DNA of 28,592 nucleotides from Propionibacteriaceae bacterium (GCA_905372155.1 CAJPNZ010000030.1:1-28592); one strand, 5' to 3'; positions 1 through 8,651 are shown, counted from the first letter of the stretch. Translations and numbers: made by a program. The notes: a model not told the origin generated them from the letters alone.

Positions 1-189
1 GTCCCGAGCCCGTCGCCGACCGCCAGCGGCTCCGGAGATGTGACCGTGCCACCGGATCCTCCCCAGCCACCATCGACAACCCCCACGGTGTCGCCGCCGA
101 CGGGATTGCCGTCACCGACCTCGGCCCCGCCGCCCAGCAGGTCGCCAGTCAAACCCGGACTGCCTCGAACCGGATACGGCGCCGGGTAG
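1..189 (+). CDS. C-terminal tail of a Pro/Ser/Thr-rich protein (partial)
   Basis: An open frame enters from the left edge in frame 1 and stops at TAG 187-189, giving 62 residues dominated by Pro, Ser and Thr. It ends with the residues LPRTGYGAG. No catalytic domain is visible. Such tails are usually extracytoplasmic linkers or wall-spanning segments. In many actinobacteria a class E sortase or another small envelope protein lies directly upstream of trpG, so an envelope protein is a reasonable guess, but nothing in these residues proves it. The LPRTG string resembles a sortase signal (LPxTG), but no hydrophobic helix or positive tail follows, so it is probably not a functional sorting signal. 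A strong hairpin 12 bp after the stop supports this being the end of a transcription unit. Confidence 0.6.
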   Translation, partial: VPSPSPTASGSGDVTVPPDPPQPPSTTPTVSPPTGLPSPTSAPPPSRSPVKPGLPRTGYGAG

Positions 190-201
190 CGGACGCCAAA
201 C

Positions 202-230
202 CCGTTGGGCCCTTCCTGCGGGCCCAACGG
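202..230 (+). terminator. Intrinsic terminator after the left-edge gene
   Basis: Perfect 11-bp inverted repeat (CCGTTGGGCCC at 202-212 and its complement at 220-230) with a 7-nt loop, followed by CTTTCTCC. It lies 12 bp after the stop of the partial gene. The T tract is short, as is common in high-GC actinobacteria. Confidence 0.75.
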
Positions 231-293
231 CTTTCTCCGCCAGGACCGGTGAGGAGACGCCGCGGCGTGGGCGCGTCGGTTGCCGCGTCGTGA

Positions 294-299
294 CAGAAT
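294..299 (+). promoter_or_regulatory. Candidate -10 element for a leaderless trpG transcript
   Basis: The hexamer CAGAAT ends exactly 7 nt before GTG 307, the spacing expected if transcription begins at the start codon. No Shine-Dalgarno sequence precedes GTG 307, and no clear -35 box is seen. The same 7-nt arrangement occurs before three other genes in this window. Confidence 0.4.
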
Positions 300-306
300 T
301 GCGCCC

Positions 307-948
307 GTGGCACGCATCCTCGTCATCGACAACTACGACTCGTTCGTCTACAACATCGTCTCCTACCTGGCCCAGATCGGTGCCGACGTGGAGGTGTGGC
401 GCAACGACGACCCGCGGTTCGCGGAACCCGGCTGGGAGGACGCCTTCGACGGGGTGCTGCTCTCACCTGGTCCCGGCACCCCGGAGCGCGCCGGGGTGTG
501 CATCGACGTCATCCGGCGACTCGGCGGTCGCACCCCGCTTTTCGGGGTCTGTCTCGGGCTTCAGGCGATGGCCGTCGCCCTCGGCGGCGTCGTCGACCGG
601 GCCAAGGAACTGCTGCACGGCAAGGTCTCGCCAGTGACCCACGACGGCAAGGGGGTCTTCACGGGCCTGCCGTCTCCGCTGCGCACCACCCGCTACCACT
701 CCCTCGCGGCCGTCGAGGAGAAACTCCCGGAGGAACTGGAGATCACGGCCCGCACCGAATCGGGGGTCATCATGGCGGTCCGTCACCGCGAATGGCCCAT
801 GGAGGCGGTGCAGTTCCACCCCGAGTCGGTGCTCACCGAGGGCGGCTACCAGATGCTCGCCAACTGGCTCGTGACCTGCGGCGACACCGAGGCACCGGCC
901 CGCGCCGCCTGCCTCAGCCCCTTGGTCGCCGCCGACATGGGCGTTTAG
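307..948 (+). CDS. trpG: Glutamine amidotransferase, anthranilate/aminodeoxychorismate synthase component II
   Basis: 213-residue class I glutamine amidotransferase that releases ammonia from glutamine for a TrpE or PabB partner, which uses it on chorismate to make anthranilate (tryptophan) or 4-amino-4-deoxychorismate (folate). Visible motifs are DNYDSFVYNI at the N-terminus, the oxyanion strand LLSPGPGTP, the nucleophile elbow GVCLGLQAMA with the catalytic Cys, RYHSLA, and QFHPES with the catalytic His/Glu. I chose GTG 307 because the conserved sequence begins right after it; a TTG at 280 would add nine unsupported residues. In actinobacteria this gene conventionally stands next to pknB, as here, and is not in a trp operon, so it may serve both pathways. 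No trpE or pabB is in the window. It converges on the pknB operon. Confidence 0.93.
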   Translation: MARILVIDNYDSFVYNIVSYLAQIGADVEVWRNDDPRFAEPGWEDAFDGVLLSPGPGTPERAGVCIDVIRRLGGRTPLFGVCLGLQAMAVALGGVVDRAKELLHGKVSPVTHDGKGVFTGLPSPLRTTRYHSLAAVEEKLPEELEITARTESGVIMAVRHREWPMEAVQFHPESVLTEGGYQMLANWLVTCGDTEAPARAACLSPLVAADMGV

Positions 949-996
949 AGGACGCAATTCCCCTCCCGGGCGTTGCGCAGGAACCCGCGCGACGGT

Positions 997-1036
997 GGTT
1001 TCGACTCGCCTTCGTCGCGGTCCGGCTCAACCAGCT
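997..1036 (+). repeat. Dispersed intergenic repeat, copy A
   Basis: Begins GGTTTCGAC and ends CGGCTCAACCAGCT, with a variable Arg-codon-like CG-rich centre. It is one of at least eight related copies in the window (others near 1051, 19791, 19891, 19954, 22620, 22880 and 22984). It lies between the convergent 3' ends of trpG and pknB. Confidence 0.8.
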
Positions 1037-1050
1037 CGTGTGAGGGAAGT

Positions 1051-1097
1051 CGGTTGAGCCGGCCTGCTCGTTCCTCGCGTCCCGGCTCAACCAGCTT
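1051..1097 (+). repeat. Dispersed intergenic repeat, copy B, with terminal inverted repeats
   Basis: Same family as copy A, but the left end is replaced by an inverted right end: GGTTGAGCCGG (1052-1062) pairs with CCGGCTCAACC (1082-1092) across a 19-nt loop. It could act as a bidirectional hairpin between the convergent trpG and pknB genes, although no T tract follows it on either strand. Confidence 0.75.
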
Positions 1098-1140
1098 CGG
1101 GAAGTTCCCCCTGACCAGCCCGTACCAGTGAAATCTTTCC

Positions 1141-3192
1141 TCAGCCAGTCTTCGATGGAGTTGGGGATGGGGCCGGGGCCTTGGAGGTTGGCTGCCCACT
1201 CGGGCTTGCAGTGGGTTGGTTCTGCTGGGGTGGGATGGCGATCTCCACCGAGACGTCGGAGGAGTTCTTGTCCAGCTCCGTGTCTGGGTCGACGCTCTGC
1301 GAGTAGATCCTGTTGGCCGGTTTGGTGGGGTCGGTCGTCGTCACCTTCGTTATGCGCAGATTGCCCGTGAAACCGGCGCTCTTGAAGGCCTGGTTGGCCT
1401 GGTTCTCATCCATGCCGATCAGGTTCGGCATCTTCGCGGTGGTGGGGACGGCCTTTGCGATGGTGACGGTGATCTTTCCCGACTTGCGATCCAGTGCCGT
1501 TCCCTCCTCGGGATCCTGGGCGAAGACCTTCCCGGCAGCCTGCGCGGTGCTCTCCTTCTCCACCACGCTCACCTTGTTCTTGAAGCCCCTCTCGCTGGCC
1601 GTGGAGCGGACCTGGTCGGCGGTCATACCGGTGAAGTCGGGCACCGCGGACTTGCCCGTGGCGATCCGCACGGTGATGGCCTGGTCCGGGGCGGTCGCCT
1701 GACCCGCTGCCGGTTCCGTTTCCTGCGCCTGATCCTTCACGGCGTCCGCGGCCTCTTTCGCCGGATCCATGTCCTCCTTGGAGATCGTGCCCGTGAAACC
1801 GGCCTCCTTGAGGATCTTCGAGGCCTCGTCGAAGGACTTGCCCTTCACGTCTGGCATCGGCAACTGGTTCGAGCCCACGCCCACCTTCAGGGTCACGACG
1901 CTTCCGGTCTTGGCCTGCACCCCGGCTTTCGGATCGGTGTCGACCACCTTGCCCTTGCTGGTGTCCTCGGACTCGACGGTCTCCACCTTCGTCTCGAAGC
2001 CCTGCTCCTTCAAGGTGGCCTCAGCGGCGGCCTGGAGGGCGCCCACGACATTCGGCACCGCGACCTGCTTTGGGCCCGAGTTGAGCACCATGTAGACGGC
2101 CGCCGCAATGCCGATCGCCAGCAAACCGACCAGCACCGAGACGACGACCAAAGTCTTGCGTTTCTTCTTCGGCTCCTCCTCGCCCTCCACGGGCTCCATG
2201 GTGTCGACGGCACCATTCAACGAGGTGGCCTCCGCCGCGTTCGCATCCGCGGGAGTGAGGGGGCTCGGGGCCGCGCGTCGGGCAGAGGACGGCATCACCG
2301 TTGTCGGCATCTCGACGGGGGAGGAGTAGGCGGCCATCACGGGTTGCCCGTTCAAGGCCCGCAGGATGTCCTCGCGGAACTCGCGGGCGTCCTGGTAGCG
2401 GTCGTTCGGCGACTTCGCCAACGCCTTCAACGTGATGGCGTCCATCGCCGGGGTTACCTCCGGGTCGCGCTGGCTGGGCGGCACGGGCATTTCCCGGACG
2501 TGCTGGTAGGCGACCGAGACGGGGGAGTCGCCCTTGAACGGAGGCTCCGAACACAGCAACTCGTAGAGCAGACACCCCACCGAGTACAGGTCCGAACGCT
2601 GATCGACCTTCTCCCCGCGTGCCTGCTCCGGCGACAGGTACTGCGCGGTGCCGATCACAGCGGCGGTCTGCGTCATCGTCGCGGAGGTGTCGGCGACGGC
2701 CCGGGCGATGCCGAAATCCATCACCTTGACGGTGCCGGCGGGGGTGAGCATCACGTTGGCCGGTTTGATGTCGCGGTGGATGATCCCGGCCCGGTGGCTG
2801 TACGACAACGCATCCAGCACCCCGGCGGTGAACTCCAGCGCACGGGCGGGCACGATCTTGCGGCCGTCGCGCAGCACCTCCCGCAGGGTCACGCCCTCGA
2901 CGAGCTCCATCACGATGTAGGGCACCATCACGTCCGACTTGGTGTCGCGTTCCTCACCGGTGTCGTAGACGGCGACGATGTTCGGGTGGTTCAGGCCCGC
3001 CGCCGACTGGGCCTCGCGACGGAACCGGGCCTGGAAGGTGGGGTCGCTGGCCAGGTCGATGCGCAGGCGTTTGATGGCCACGTCGCGGACGAGTCGCAGG
3101 TCGCGGGCCCGCCAGACCTCGGCCATGCCGCCACGCCCGATGATCTGGTCGAGCTCGTACCGCTCGCCCAGCAGGGTGCCGCGCTCAGTCAT
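1141..3192 (-). CDS. pknB: PASTA-domain serine/threonine protein kinase PknB
   Basis: 683-residue membrane kinase that phosphorylates cell-wall and division proteins in response to muropeptides or lipid II. The kinase domain spans about residues 10-275, with glycine loop GRGGMAEVW, ATP-binding Lys41, catalytic HRD (Asp141) and DFG (Asp159), and a Thr-rich activation loop around 168-180. A basic stop-transfer stretch precedes a single membrane helix at about 347-370. Four PASTA repeats fill about 376-650 outside the cell, followed by a Pro/Ser/Thr-rich tail. The start ATG 3192 has AAAGGA 9 nt upstream; an open frame continues 55 codons further but enters the intergenic gap with non-conserved sequence. 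It is the last gene of the fha-pstP-rodA-pbpA-pknB operon, 64 bp after pbpA. Mycobacteria carry pknA between pknB and pbpA; here there is none. Confidence 0.95.
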   Translation of the reverse strand: MTERGTLLGERYELDQIIGRGGMAEVWRARDLRLVRDVAIKRLRIDLASDPTFQARFRREAQSAAGLNHPNIVAVYDTGEERDTKSDVMVPYIVMELVEGVTLREVLRDGRKIVPARALEFTAGVLDALSYSHRAGIIHRDIKPANVMLTPAGTVKVMDFGIARAVADTSATMTQTAAVIGTAQYLSPEQARGEKVDQRSDLYSVGCLLYELLCSEPPFKGDSPVSVAYQHVREMPVPPSQRDPEVTPAMDAITLKALAKSPNDRYQDAREFREDILRALNGQPVMAAYSSPVEMPTTVMPSSARRAAPSPLTPADANAAEATSLNGAVDTMEPVEGEEEPKKKRKTLVVVSVLVGLLAIGIAAAVYMVLNSGPKQVAVPNVVGALQAAAEATLKEQGFETKVETVESEDTSKGKVVDTDPKAGVQAKTGSVVTLKVGVGSNQLPMPDVKGKSFDEASKILKEAGFTGTISKEDMDPAKEAADAVKDQAQETEPAAGQATAPDQAITVRIATGKSAVPDFTGMTADQVRSTASERGFKNKVSVVEKESTAQAAGKVFAQDPEEGTALDRKSGKITVTIAKAVPTTAKMPNLIGMDENQANQAFKSAGFTGNLRITKVTTTDPTKPANRIYSQSVDPDTELDKNSSDVSVEIAIPPQQNQPTASPSGQPTSKAPAPSPTPSKTG

Positions 3193-3256
3193 CGCACTGG
3201 TCCTTTCGGTTGATCGGGAACCATTGTGGCCCATCGGGCCCAGTTTCCGCCTGCCC

Positions 3257-4684
3257 TCATCGGAGGGACTCCACGACGGCCTTGAACACAGGTGCGGCGA
3301 CCCTGCCGCCCGAGATGTCGTTGCGTTCGACCGACGTGCTCTGCACGAAGGCCACAACGGCGACGTGCGGTTCGGTGGCGTAACCGACGAACCACGCGTA
3401 GGGGGGACGGTTGGGATCCGACTGGGCGGTACCGGTCTTGCCCCCGATGGTCATTCCGCTGACCTGCGCGGGCGAACCGGTGCCGTCGCTGACCACATTC
3501 TCCATCATCTGCTTGAGTTGCTTGGCGGCGCCCTCGCTGATCGGACGACCCGCCTGCTCGGGTTGGATCGTCTGGATCACCTTGAGGTCGCTCCCGGTGA
3601 CGCTCTTGATCACGTGCGGCTTCATCAGCACCCCGTTGTTCGCGATGGCGGAGGTCACCATCAGCATCTGCAGCGGGGTGGCGGCCACCTCGTACTGCCC
3701 GATGCTGGACTGTGCCAGGTAGGCGGGATCCATCTGAGCGGGGAACTTGGAGGCCGTCGCAGGCAGGTCGATGCCGGGAGCCGAGTTGAAACCGAAACGC
3801 TGCGCCATACCCAGCATCTTGTCCTGCCCCAGTTCCACACCCAGCTTTGCGAAGGCGGTGTTGCAGGACATCGCCAGCGCGTGTTCGAGGGTGGTTTCCG
3901 TGCCTCCGCAGTCCGTGGAGTTGCCGATGCCGTGGCTGGAACCCGGGGCCTGGTAGCTGGTCGGGGACGCGACGGTGGACGATGGTTCGTACCCGGCCTC
4001 CAGCGCGGCCGCCGCGGTCACCAGCTTGAAGGTGGAACCGGGAGGGAAGATCTCCCGCACCGCCCGGTTCTTCAGCGGCTCCGCGGAATCGTTGACCAGG
4101 GCCTCCCAGTTCGTCTTCTCCGCCGAGGGATCGGAGGCGGCCAGCAGGTTCGGGTCGTAGGTGGGGGTGGAGGCCAGGGCCAGGATCTCGCCGGTGGTGT
4201 AGTCGATGGCGATGGCCGCTCCCTGCTGCTTGCCCAGGGCCTTGACCGCGGCGGCCTGCGCCTTCGGGTTCAGCGTCGTGTTCAGGTTCGCGCCCTGCGG
4301 TTTCTTGCCCGTCAGCAGGTCGATGAGCCGGGTGATCGTCTGCGACGACGCGGTGCCCGTCAGCTCCGCGTTCCAGTTGCGCTCCAGCTCCTGCTTGCCG
4401 TAGGAGTACGAGTACCAGCCGGTCACCGACGAGTACGTCTCGCCCTGGGGGAAGGTGCGCTGCCACGGGAACTTTCCCGAAGCGGGCGTCGACATCGCGA
4501 TCGCGTCGTTGCCGACCAGGATCGCACCCCGGTTGGTGTTGAACTCGGCCTCCCTGACGCGCACGTTCCGCGGGTCCTTGAGCATGTCCTCCGACCTGGC
4601 CACGGCCAGCCAGGTGATGTTCACCAACAACGCCGCCATCAGCAGCGAGATGAAGATGCTGACCTTCCGCAGGGGACCGTTCAT
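3257..4684 (-). CDS. pbpA: Class B penicillin-binding protein (PbpA-type transpeptidase)
   Basis: 475-residue peptidoglycan DD-transpeptidase anchored by one N-terminal helix (about residues 8-29), acting outside the membrane. The transpeptidase motifs are complete: SxxK at Ser217-Lys220 (PPGSTFK, acylated nucleophile), SxN at Ser273-Asn275 (MSCNTAF) and KTG at 416-418 (GGKTGTAQ). The preceding region, about 40-130, matches the short dimerisation domain of actinobacterial PbpA. The start ATG overlaps the rodA stop by 4 nt (ATGA), which indicates translational coupling and a working RodA-PbpA glycosyltransferase/transpeptidase pair. The length matches the mycobacterial family (about 490). Confidence 0.95.
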   Translation of the reverse strand: MNGPLRKVSIFISLLMAALLVNITWLAVARSEDMLKDPRNVRVREAEFNTNRGAILVGNDAIAMSTPASGKFPWQRTFPQGETYSSVTGWYSYSYGKQELERNWNAELTGTASSQTITRLIDLLTGKKPQGANLNTTLNPKAQAAAVKALGKQQGAAIAIDYTTGEILALASTPTYDPNLLAASDPSAEKTNWEALVNDSAEPLKNRAVREIFPPGSTFKLVTAAAALEAGYEPSSTVASPTSYQAPGSSHGIGNSTDCGGTETTLEHALAMSCNTAFAKLGVELGQDKMLGMAQRFGFNSAPGIDLPATASKFPAQMDPAYLAQSSIGQYEVAATPLQMLMVTSAIANNGVLMKPHVIKSVTGSDLKVIQTIQPEQAGRPISEGAAKQLKQMMENVVSDGTGSPAQVSGMTIGGKTGTAQSDPNRPPYAWFVGYATEPHVAVVAFVQSTSVERNDISGGRVAAPVFKAVVESLR

Positions 4685-6069
4685 TTCGCAATCACCGCCG
4701 TCGACTGGGCAGGAGTCATCAACTCCTGCGGGGTGGCCGTTGCGCGCTGGGGCATGCGCGCACGATGGGAGATAACCAACAGGATGCCGATGATCATCCA
4801 GTTCGCGATCAGGGAGGATCCGCCCTGCGACATGAACGGCGTCGTCAGTCCCGTCAACGGCAGCAGACGGGTGATGCCACCGATGATCGAGAACACCTGC
4901 AACGCGAAGGTGAACGCCAGGCCGCCCGCCAGAAGCTTGCCGAAACCGTCCGGGCAGATCAGCGCTGTCTTCATGCCGCGGGCGACGATGAACCCGTACA
5001 GCAGCACGATCGCCATCATGCCGACGATCCCGACCTCCTCGGCGAGACTGGCGGCGATGAAGTCGCTCTCGTTCATGGGCGTCAGCCACGGCGAGCCCTG
5101 GCCCCAGCCACGCCCGAACAACCCGCCCCAGGCGTAACCGAACTGGGCCTGGATGATCTGGTAGTTGGCGTCGTAGTCGCCGAACGGGTTCAGCCAGGAA
5201 TTGACCCGGCGCGGCACGTGGCTGGTGAACCTCCAGGCGAGCAGTCCCGCGATCACGAACGCGACTCCCGCGAGGATCGGCCAGGCCGGGCGCTGCGTCG
5301 CGACGTAGATCATGAAGGTGAACAATCCGAAGAACAGCAGGGCGGTGCCGAGGTCGTTCTGGAACACCATGATGCCCAGCGAGAGGAACCACATCACCGC
5401 GATGGGCCCCAGATCGCGGGCTCTGGGGAACTCGAGTCCGATGACGCGCCTGCCGGCCAGGGCCAGCAGGTCGCGTTTCTCGTAGAAATAGGCCGCGAAG
5501 GCCAGCGCCAGGAGGATCTTGGCCACCTCGGCGGGCTGGAAACTGAACGGGCCGAGTCCGATCCAGATTCGCGCACCGTTGAGTTCGCGGCCGACCCCCG
5601 GCATGAGCGGCAGCAGCAGTAGCACCATGCCGGCCAGGAACAGCAGGTAGGGGAAACGCTGGAGCCTGCGGTGATCACGCAGCCAGATCACGACCGCGGC
5701 GAACAACATGATGCCGAGCCCCGTCCAGAGCAGCTGGTTCGTGGCGGCGTGCGTGTTCTTGGCGTTGTCGAGGCGCGCGATCATGGCCAGGCCGAGCCCG
5801 TTGAGCAGGAACACGATCGGTAGGATCACCGGGTCTGCGTAGGGAATGCGCCACCTGATCACGAAGTGCGCGGCCAGCGCCATGCCGAACCAGACGAGGG
5901 TGCCGGGAATCAGATCGTCCGGGGGTGCGCCCCGCAGGTTCAGGTAGGAAACGACCCATCCCACCACGCCGAACGCGCACGCGATGAGGGTCATCGTCAG
6001 CTCCACCCCGCGCCGCTGCCGGTAGATGATGTACTCGCCCGTCGCCGAGGGCTGCTGCATGACCGACAT
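4681..6069 (-). CDS. rodA: SEDS peptidoglycan glycosyltransferase RodA/FtsW family
   Basis: 462-residue polytopic membrane protein with about 10-12 hydrophobic helices that polymerises lipid II into glycan strands. SEDS signatures seen in order are NGARIWIGLG, FQPAEVAKI, QNDLGTALLF, the VNSWLNPF loop, GRGWGQGSP, ESDFIAASLAEE (the conserved acidic catalytic loop) and PLTGLTTPFMSQGGSS. I chose ATG 6069, which overlaps the pstP stop by 1 nt (TGATG); upstream codons lie inside pstP and look like shadow sequence. It is directly followed by pbpA, its expected transpeptidase partner. The RodA name follows the operon; FtsW is the closest alternative within the family. Confidence 0.94.
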   Translation of the reverse strand: MSVMQQPSATGEYIIYRQRRGVELTMTLIACAFGVVGWVVSYLNLRGAPPDDLIPGTLVWFGMALAAHFVIRWRIPYADPVILPIVFLLNGLGLAMIARLDNAKNTHAATNQLLWTGLGIMLFAAVVIWLRDHRRLQRFPYLLFLAGMVLLLLPLMPGVGRELNGARIWIGLGPFSFQPAEVAKILLALAFAAYFYEKRDLLALAGRRVIGLEFPRARDLGPIAVMWFLSLGIMVFQNDLGTALLFFGLFTFMIYVATQRPAWPILAGVAFVIAGLLAWRFTSHVPRRVNSWLNPFGDYDANYQIIQAQFGYAWGGLFGRGWGQGSPWLTPMNESDFIAASLAEEVGIVGMMAIVLLYGFIVARGMKTALICPDGFGKLLAGGLAFTFALQVFSIIGGITRLLPLTGLTTPFMSQGGSSLIANWMIIGILLVISHRARMPQRATATPQELMTPAQSTAVIAK

Positions 6070-7472
6070 CAGCAGGCCTCCGGGTCCGCTTCCTCGGCGG
6101 CCGTCGGGCTCATCGGGGCGAGCATCGTCGGGTAGTTCGTCTGCCCCGGTGAGTTCGACAGCGGGGTCGTGGGACTGGTTTCCCTGGGCAGACCCGGGCC
6201 CTCCGGTTCGCTCGGCCGAGGTTCGCCCGGCAGTGTGACGGCGCCGAGGCGCTTCCGACGCGCGTCGAGACAACGACTCGCGTACCCGTCGAGGACGTTG
6301 GCCGCCTCATTGGCGGAGGTGAGGTCGGAGAAACCGATCGTGTTGGCCACCTGGCGCTGGAAGAACACCGGAAGATCCGAGACCCGGGTGTCGCGGCGCT
6401 CCACCAGGGTGTTCATCTCGTGGCCGAGCAGCGCTCCCGGGAGGCCGTTGTAGATCCCGATCCGCCCGTCGGAGGAGGCGATGAAATACCGGGAGGAGCT
6501 GTAGACCCGCACCCCCCAGAAGGTCGCTCCCACGACGACCAGGCTCGCCAGGAGCGCCACCGTCACCGTGGGCCAGCGGCGTTTGTTCCTGTTCTCCCGG
6601 GGGGCGTAGCGCGCCTTCTCCGTCGAGTCGTGGTCGGGATCCTCGACGGGCTCCGGCTCGGGATATCCCGGGCCCTCCTCCTCGTGGGTGATCGTGGGGA
6701 TCTCGCGTTCCAGGGCGGAGCCGGCGAGCTGCGGTTCGGCGGCGTCGAGTTCGTCGCTCTGCGGCACCACCTGCGCCAGCACCAGGGAGATGTTGTCGTG
6801 GCCGCCGTGCTCGTTGGCCAGGGCCGCCATCCGGGAGACGCACTCGTCGAGGTCGTCGATGTTCATCAGCTCGTGCAGCTCTTCGTGGGTCATCAGACCG
6901 GACAGGCCGTCGGAGCAGAACAGCAGTCGGTCGCCCTTGCGCACGTGCAGCTCGAAGAAGTCCGGGTCCGTGTCACCGGCCCCGTTGAGGACCTTCAGGA
7001 TCAGCGACCGGTGCGGGTGGGTGGCGGCCTGCTCCGGCGTGATGCGGCCCTCATCGATCAGCGACTGCACCCACGAGTGGTCGTGGGTGAGCTGCCGCAG
7101 CTCGCCGTCGCGCAGCAGGTAGCCGCGTGAGTCGCCGATGTGTGCGATGCCCAGCAACGTGCCCGAGAAGGCGGCACCCGAGAAGGTGGTGCCCATTCCG
7201 TCGAGTTCCGGATCGCTCTCGATCAGGTCGGCAAGCTTGTCGTTGGCGCGTTGCACGATGCCCGCCATGTGTTCGAGCAGGTGCTCGTCATCGAGGCGAC
7301 GATTTCCGTCGCGGGCCTCCTTGGCCGCGACGGCGGAGGCCAGGTCCCCGGCGGCAGCGCCCCCCATGCCGTCGGCGACGACCAGCAGGTTCGGGCTGGC
7401 GAAGGCGGCGTCCTGGTTGTTCTTGCGGACCCGTCCCACCTCGGAGTGAATGCGGATGTCGAGGGAGAACAT
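6069..7472 (-). CDS. pstP: PP2C-family Ser/Thr phosphatase PstP
   Basis: 467-residue membrane phosphatase that reverses PknB phosphorylation. The cytoplasmic PP2C domain (about 1-235) shows metal-binding motifs VADGMGG (Asp34), GTTFSGAAF, GDSRGYLLR, FCSDGLSG (Asp188) and GHDNIS (Asp226). An acidic linker follows (about 240-295), then a basic stretch, one membrane helix (about 301-323) and an extracytoplasmic region of roughly 140 residues ending in a Pro-rich tail. I preferred ATG 7472 over GTG 7481 because GGAGGT lies 9 nt upstream of the ATG but directly abuts the GTG; the GTG would overlap the fhaB stop (GTGA) and add three residues. It sits between the FHA proteins and rodA, as in mycobacteria. 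Confidence 0.94.
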   Translation of the reverse strand: MFSLDIRIHSEVGRVRKNNQDAAFASPNLLVVADGMGGAAAGDLASAVAAKEARDGNRRLDDEHLLEHMAGIVQRANDKLADLIESDPELDGMGTTFSGAAFSGTLLGIAHIGDSRGYLLRDGELRQLTHDHSWVQSLIDEGRITPEQAATHPHRSLILKVLNGAGDTDPDFFELHVRKGDRLLFCSDGLSGLMTHEELHELMNIDDLDECVSRMAALANEHGGHDNISLVLAQVVPQSDELDAAEPQLAGSALEREIPTITHEEEGPGYPEPEPVEDPDHDSTEKARYAPRENRNKRRWPTVTVALLASLVVVGATFWGVRVYSSSRYFIASSDGRIGIYNGLPGALLGHEMNTLVERRDTRVSDLPVFFQRQVANTIGFSDLTSANEAANVLDGYASRCLDARRKRLGAVTLPGEPRPSEPEGPGLPRETSPTTPLSNSPGQTNYPTMLAPMSPTAAEEADPEAC

Positions 7473-7477
7473 CGGCC

Positions 7478-7939
7478 TCACACCTCCAGCTTCATCATGG
7501 TGCGGCCGATGCGGAGGATGTCGTTGACCCCCATCGGGGTGGGTTCGGTGATGCGTTTGCCGTTCACGTAGGTGCCGTTGGTGGACCCGAGATCGGTCAC
7601 CACCCAGGTTTCGGGGTCGCGCTGGACGAGTTGCGCGTGACGGGAGGAGGCGTAGTCGTCGTCGAGGAGGATGGTGGAGTCGGATGTGCGACCCAGGTTG
7701 ATGGTCGGTTCCAGGGGGATGGAGAGCCCCTGCTGGGCGCCCTGGGTGATGGCGAACCGGGTGGGCTGGTGCTTCGCCCTGCCTCGTCTCGTCGGTGCCT
7801 GTTCGTTGGCGGGCAGGTCGGAGGCCGACACCTTCCGGCCGAACATGTCCTTGCGGATCACGTCGGCGAGGATACCGATGAACAGCCAGAGCAGGGCGAG
7901 GAAGACAATCTTGATCGCCGCTGCGACGAGATCGGACAT
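7478..7939 (-). CDS. fhaB: FHA-domain membrane protein FhaB (FipA-like)
   Basis: 153 residues. One N-terminal membrane helix (about 8-27) is followed by a short linker and a single FHA domain (about 75-153) with phosphothreonine-binding residues Gly83-Arg84, SSRH at 98-101 and GSTNGT at 118-123. FHA domains bind phosphothreonine peptides, here most likely on PknB targets, and FhaB of mycobacteria helps septal and peptidoglycan assembly. A GGAGG lies 9 nt before ATG 7939. It begins 4 nt after the fhaA stop and ends just before pstP. Length and domain order match the family. Confidence 0.94.
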   Translation of the reverse strand: MSDLVAAAIKIVFLALLWLFIGILADVIRKDMFGRKVSASDLPANEQAPTRRGRAKHQPTRFAITQGAQQGLSIPLEPTINLGRTSDSTILLDDDYASSRHAQLVQRDPETWVVTDLGSTNGTYVNGKRITEPTPMGVNDILRIGRTMMKLEV

Positions 7940-7943
7940 GGGC

Positions 7944-8651
7944 TCACGCCTCCGACGGCGAATGCACCAGCATCCTCGTGTTGCCGATCTCGATGCGGGA
8001 ACCGTCCCTGAGCTGGGCGGTCTGCACGCGGGAGCCGTCGACGACGATGCCGTTGGTGGAGCCGAGGTCCTCGATGCGGATGGTGCGGTTCTCCAGCGGT
8101 CCGGAGACCGAGATCATGGCGTGGCGACGCGACACCCCGGGATCGTTGACGCGCAGGTCCGCGTTCGAGCCGCGACCGATCACCAGGCCCGGGGGCACCA
8201 GTGGGTGCCGCACCCCGGCGACCTCCAGCACCAGCTGCTGCGATGCCCGCGGTCTGGGGGCGGGGGGCTGGTCGGGGGCCGTCGCGACGGCCTGGCTGGT
8301 CACCCGGAACTGTCCCGTGGGCAGCGACTGCTCCAGCATGTAGAGGATCTGGATGGAGCCGTTGAACACGTAGGAACGTTCCGCCGCGTGCGCCCTGAGC
8401 TCCGGGATGATCTCCGAGTTGAGGGTCTTGGTGTAGGGAAACAGCCTGTTGTAGTCGTGGGGGGAGAGGGAGACCGTGAACACGTTCGGTACCAGCCGCT
8501 TGTCGCGGCTGAGGAGTTTGGCCTCGGAGTCCAGTTCCCGCTGAATGCCCGCAGCGATCTCGACGGGCTGCACGTCGCCCTTGAAGGCGCGGGCGAAAAC
8601 CTTGTCCACGGCGGCGCCGATCCTCTTCTCAGCGCGGTCGAACACGCCCAT
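7944..8651 (-). CDS. fhaA: FHA-domain protein FhaA with DUF3662 N-terminus
   Basis: 235-residue cytoplasmic protein that opens the operon. The N-terminal part (about 1-120) begins MGVFDRAEKR and matches the DUF3662 domain of actinobacterial FhaA. A short Pro/Ala linker leads to a C-terminal FHA domain (about 150-235) with GRGS at 159-162, SRRH at 174-177 and GSTNG at 197-201. In mycobacteria FhaA binds the phosphorylated pseudokinase of MviN/MurJ and moderates peptidoglycan synthesis. The mycobacterial protein is about twice as long owing to a large disordered linker, which is absent here. GGAGGG lies about 4 nt before ATG 8651. No confident promoter was identified upstream. Confidence 0.93.
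   Translation of the reverse strand: MGVFDRAEKRIGAAVDKVFARAFKGDVQPVEIAAGIQRELDSEAKLLSRDKRLVPNVFTVSLSPHDYNRLFPYTKTLNSEIIPELRAHAAERSYVFNGSIQILYMLEQSLPTGQFRVTSQAVATAPDQPPAPRPRASQQLVLEVAGVRHPLVPPGLVIGRGSNADLRVNDPGVSRRHAMISVSGPLENRTIRIEDLGSTNGIVVDGSRVQTAQLRDGSRIEIGNTRMLVHSPSEA

Noticed and set aside
1216..3213. 665-codon ORF antisense to pknB
   Set aside because: High-GC third-position bias opens antisense frames; the minus-strand frame encodes a complete PknB with all kinase motifs, and the antisense product has no recognisable domain.
2978..5137. 719-codon ORF antisense to pbpA and rodA
   Set aside because: It crosses two convincing genes on the opposite strand and has no domain or ribosome binding site.
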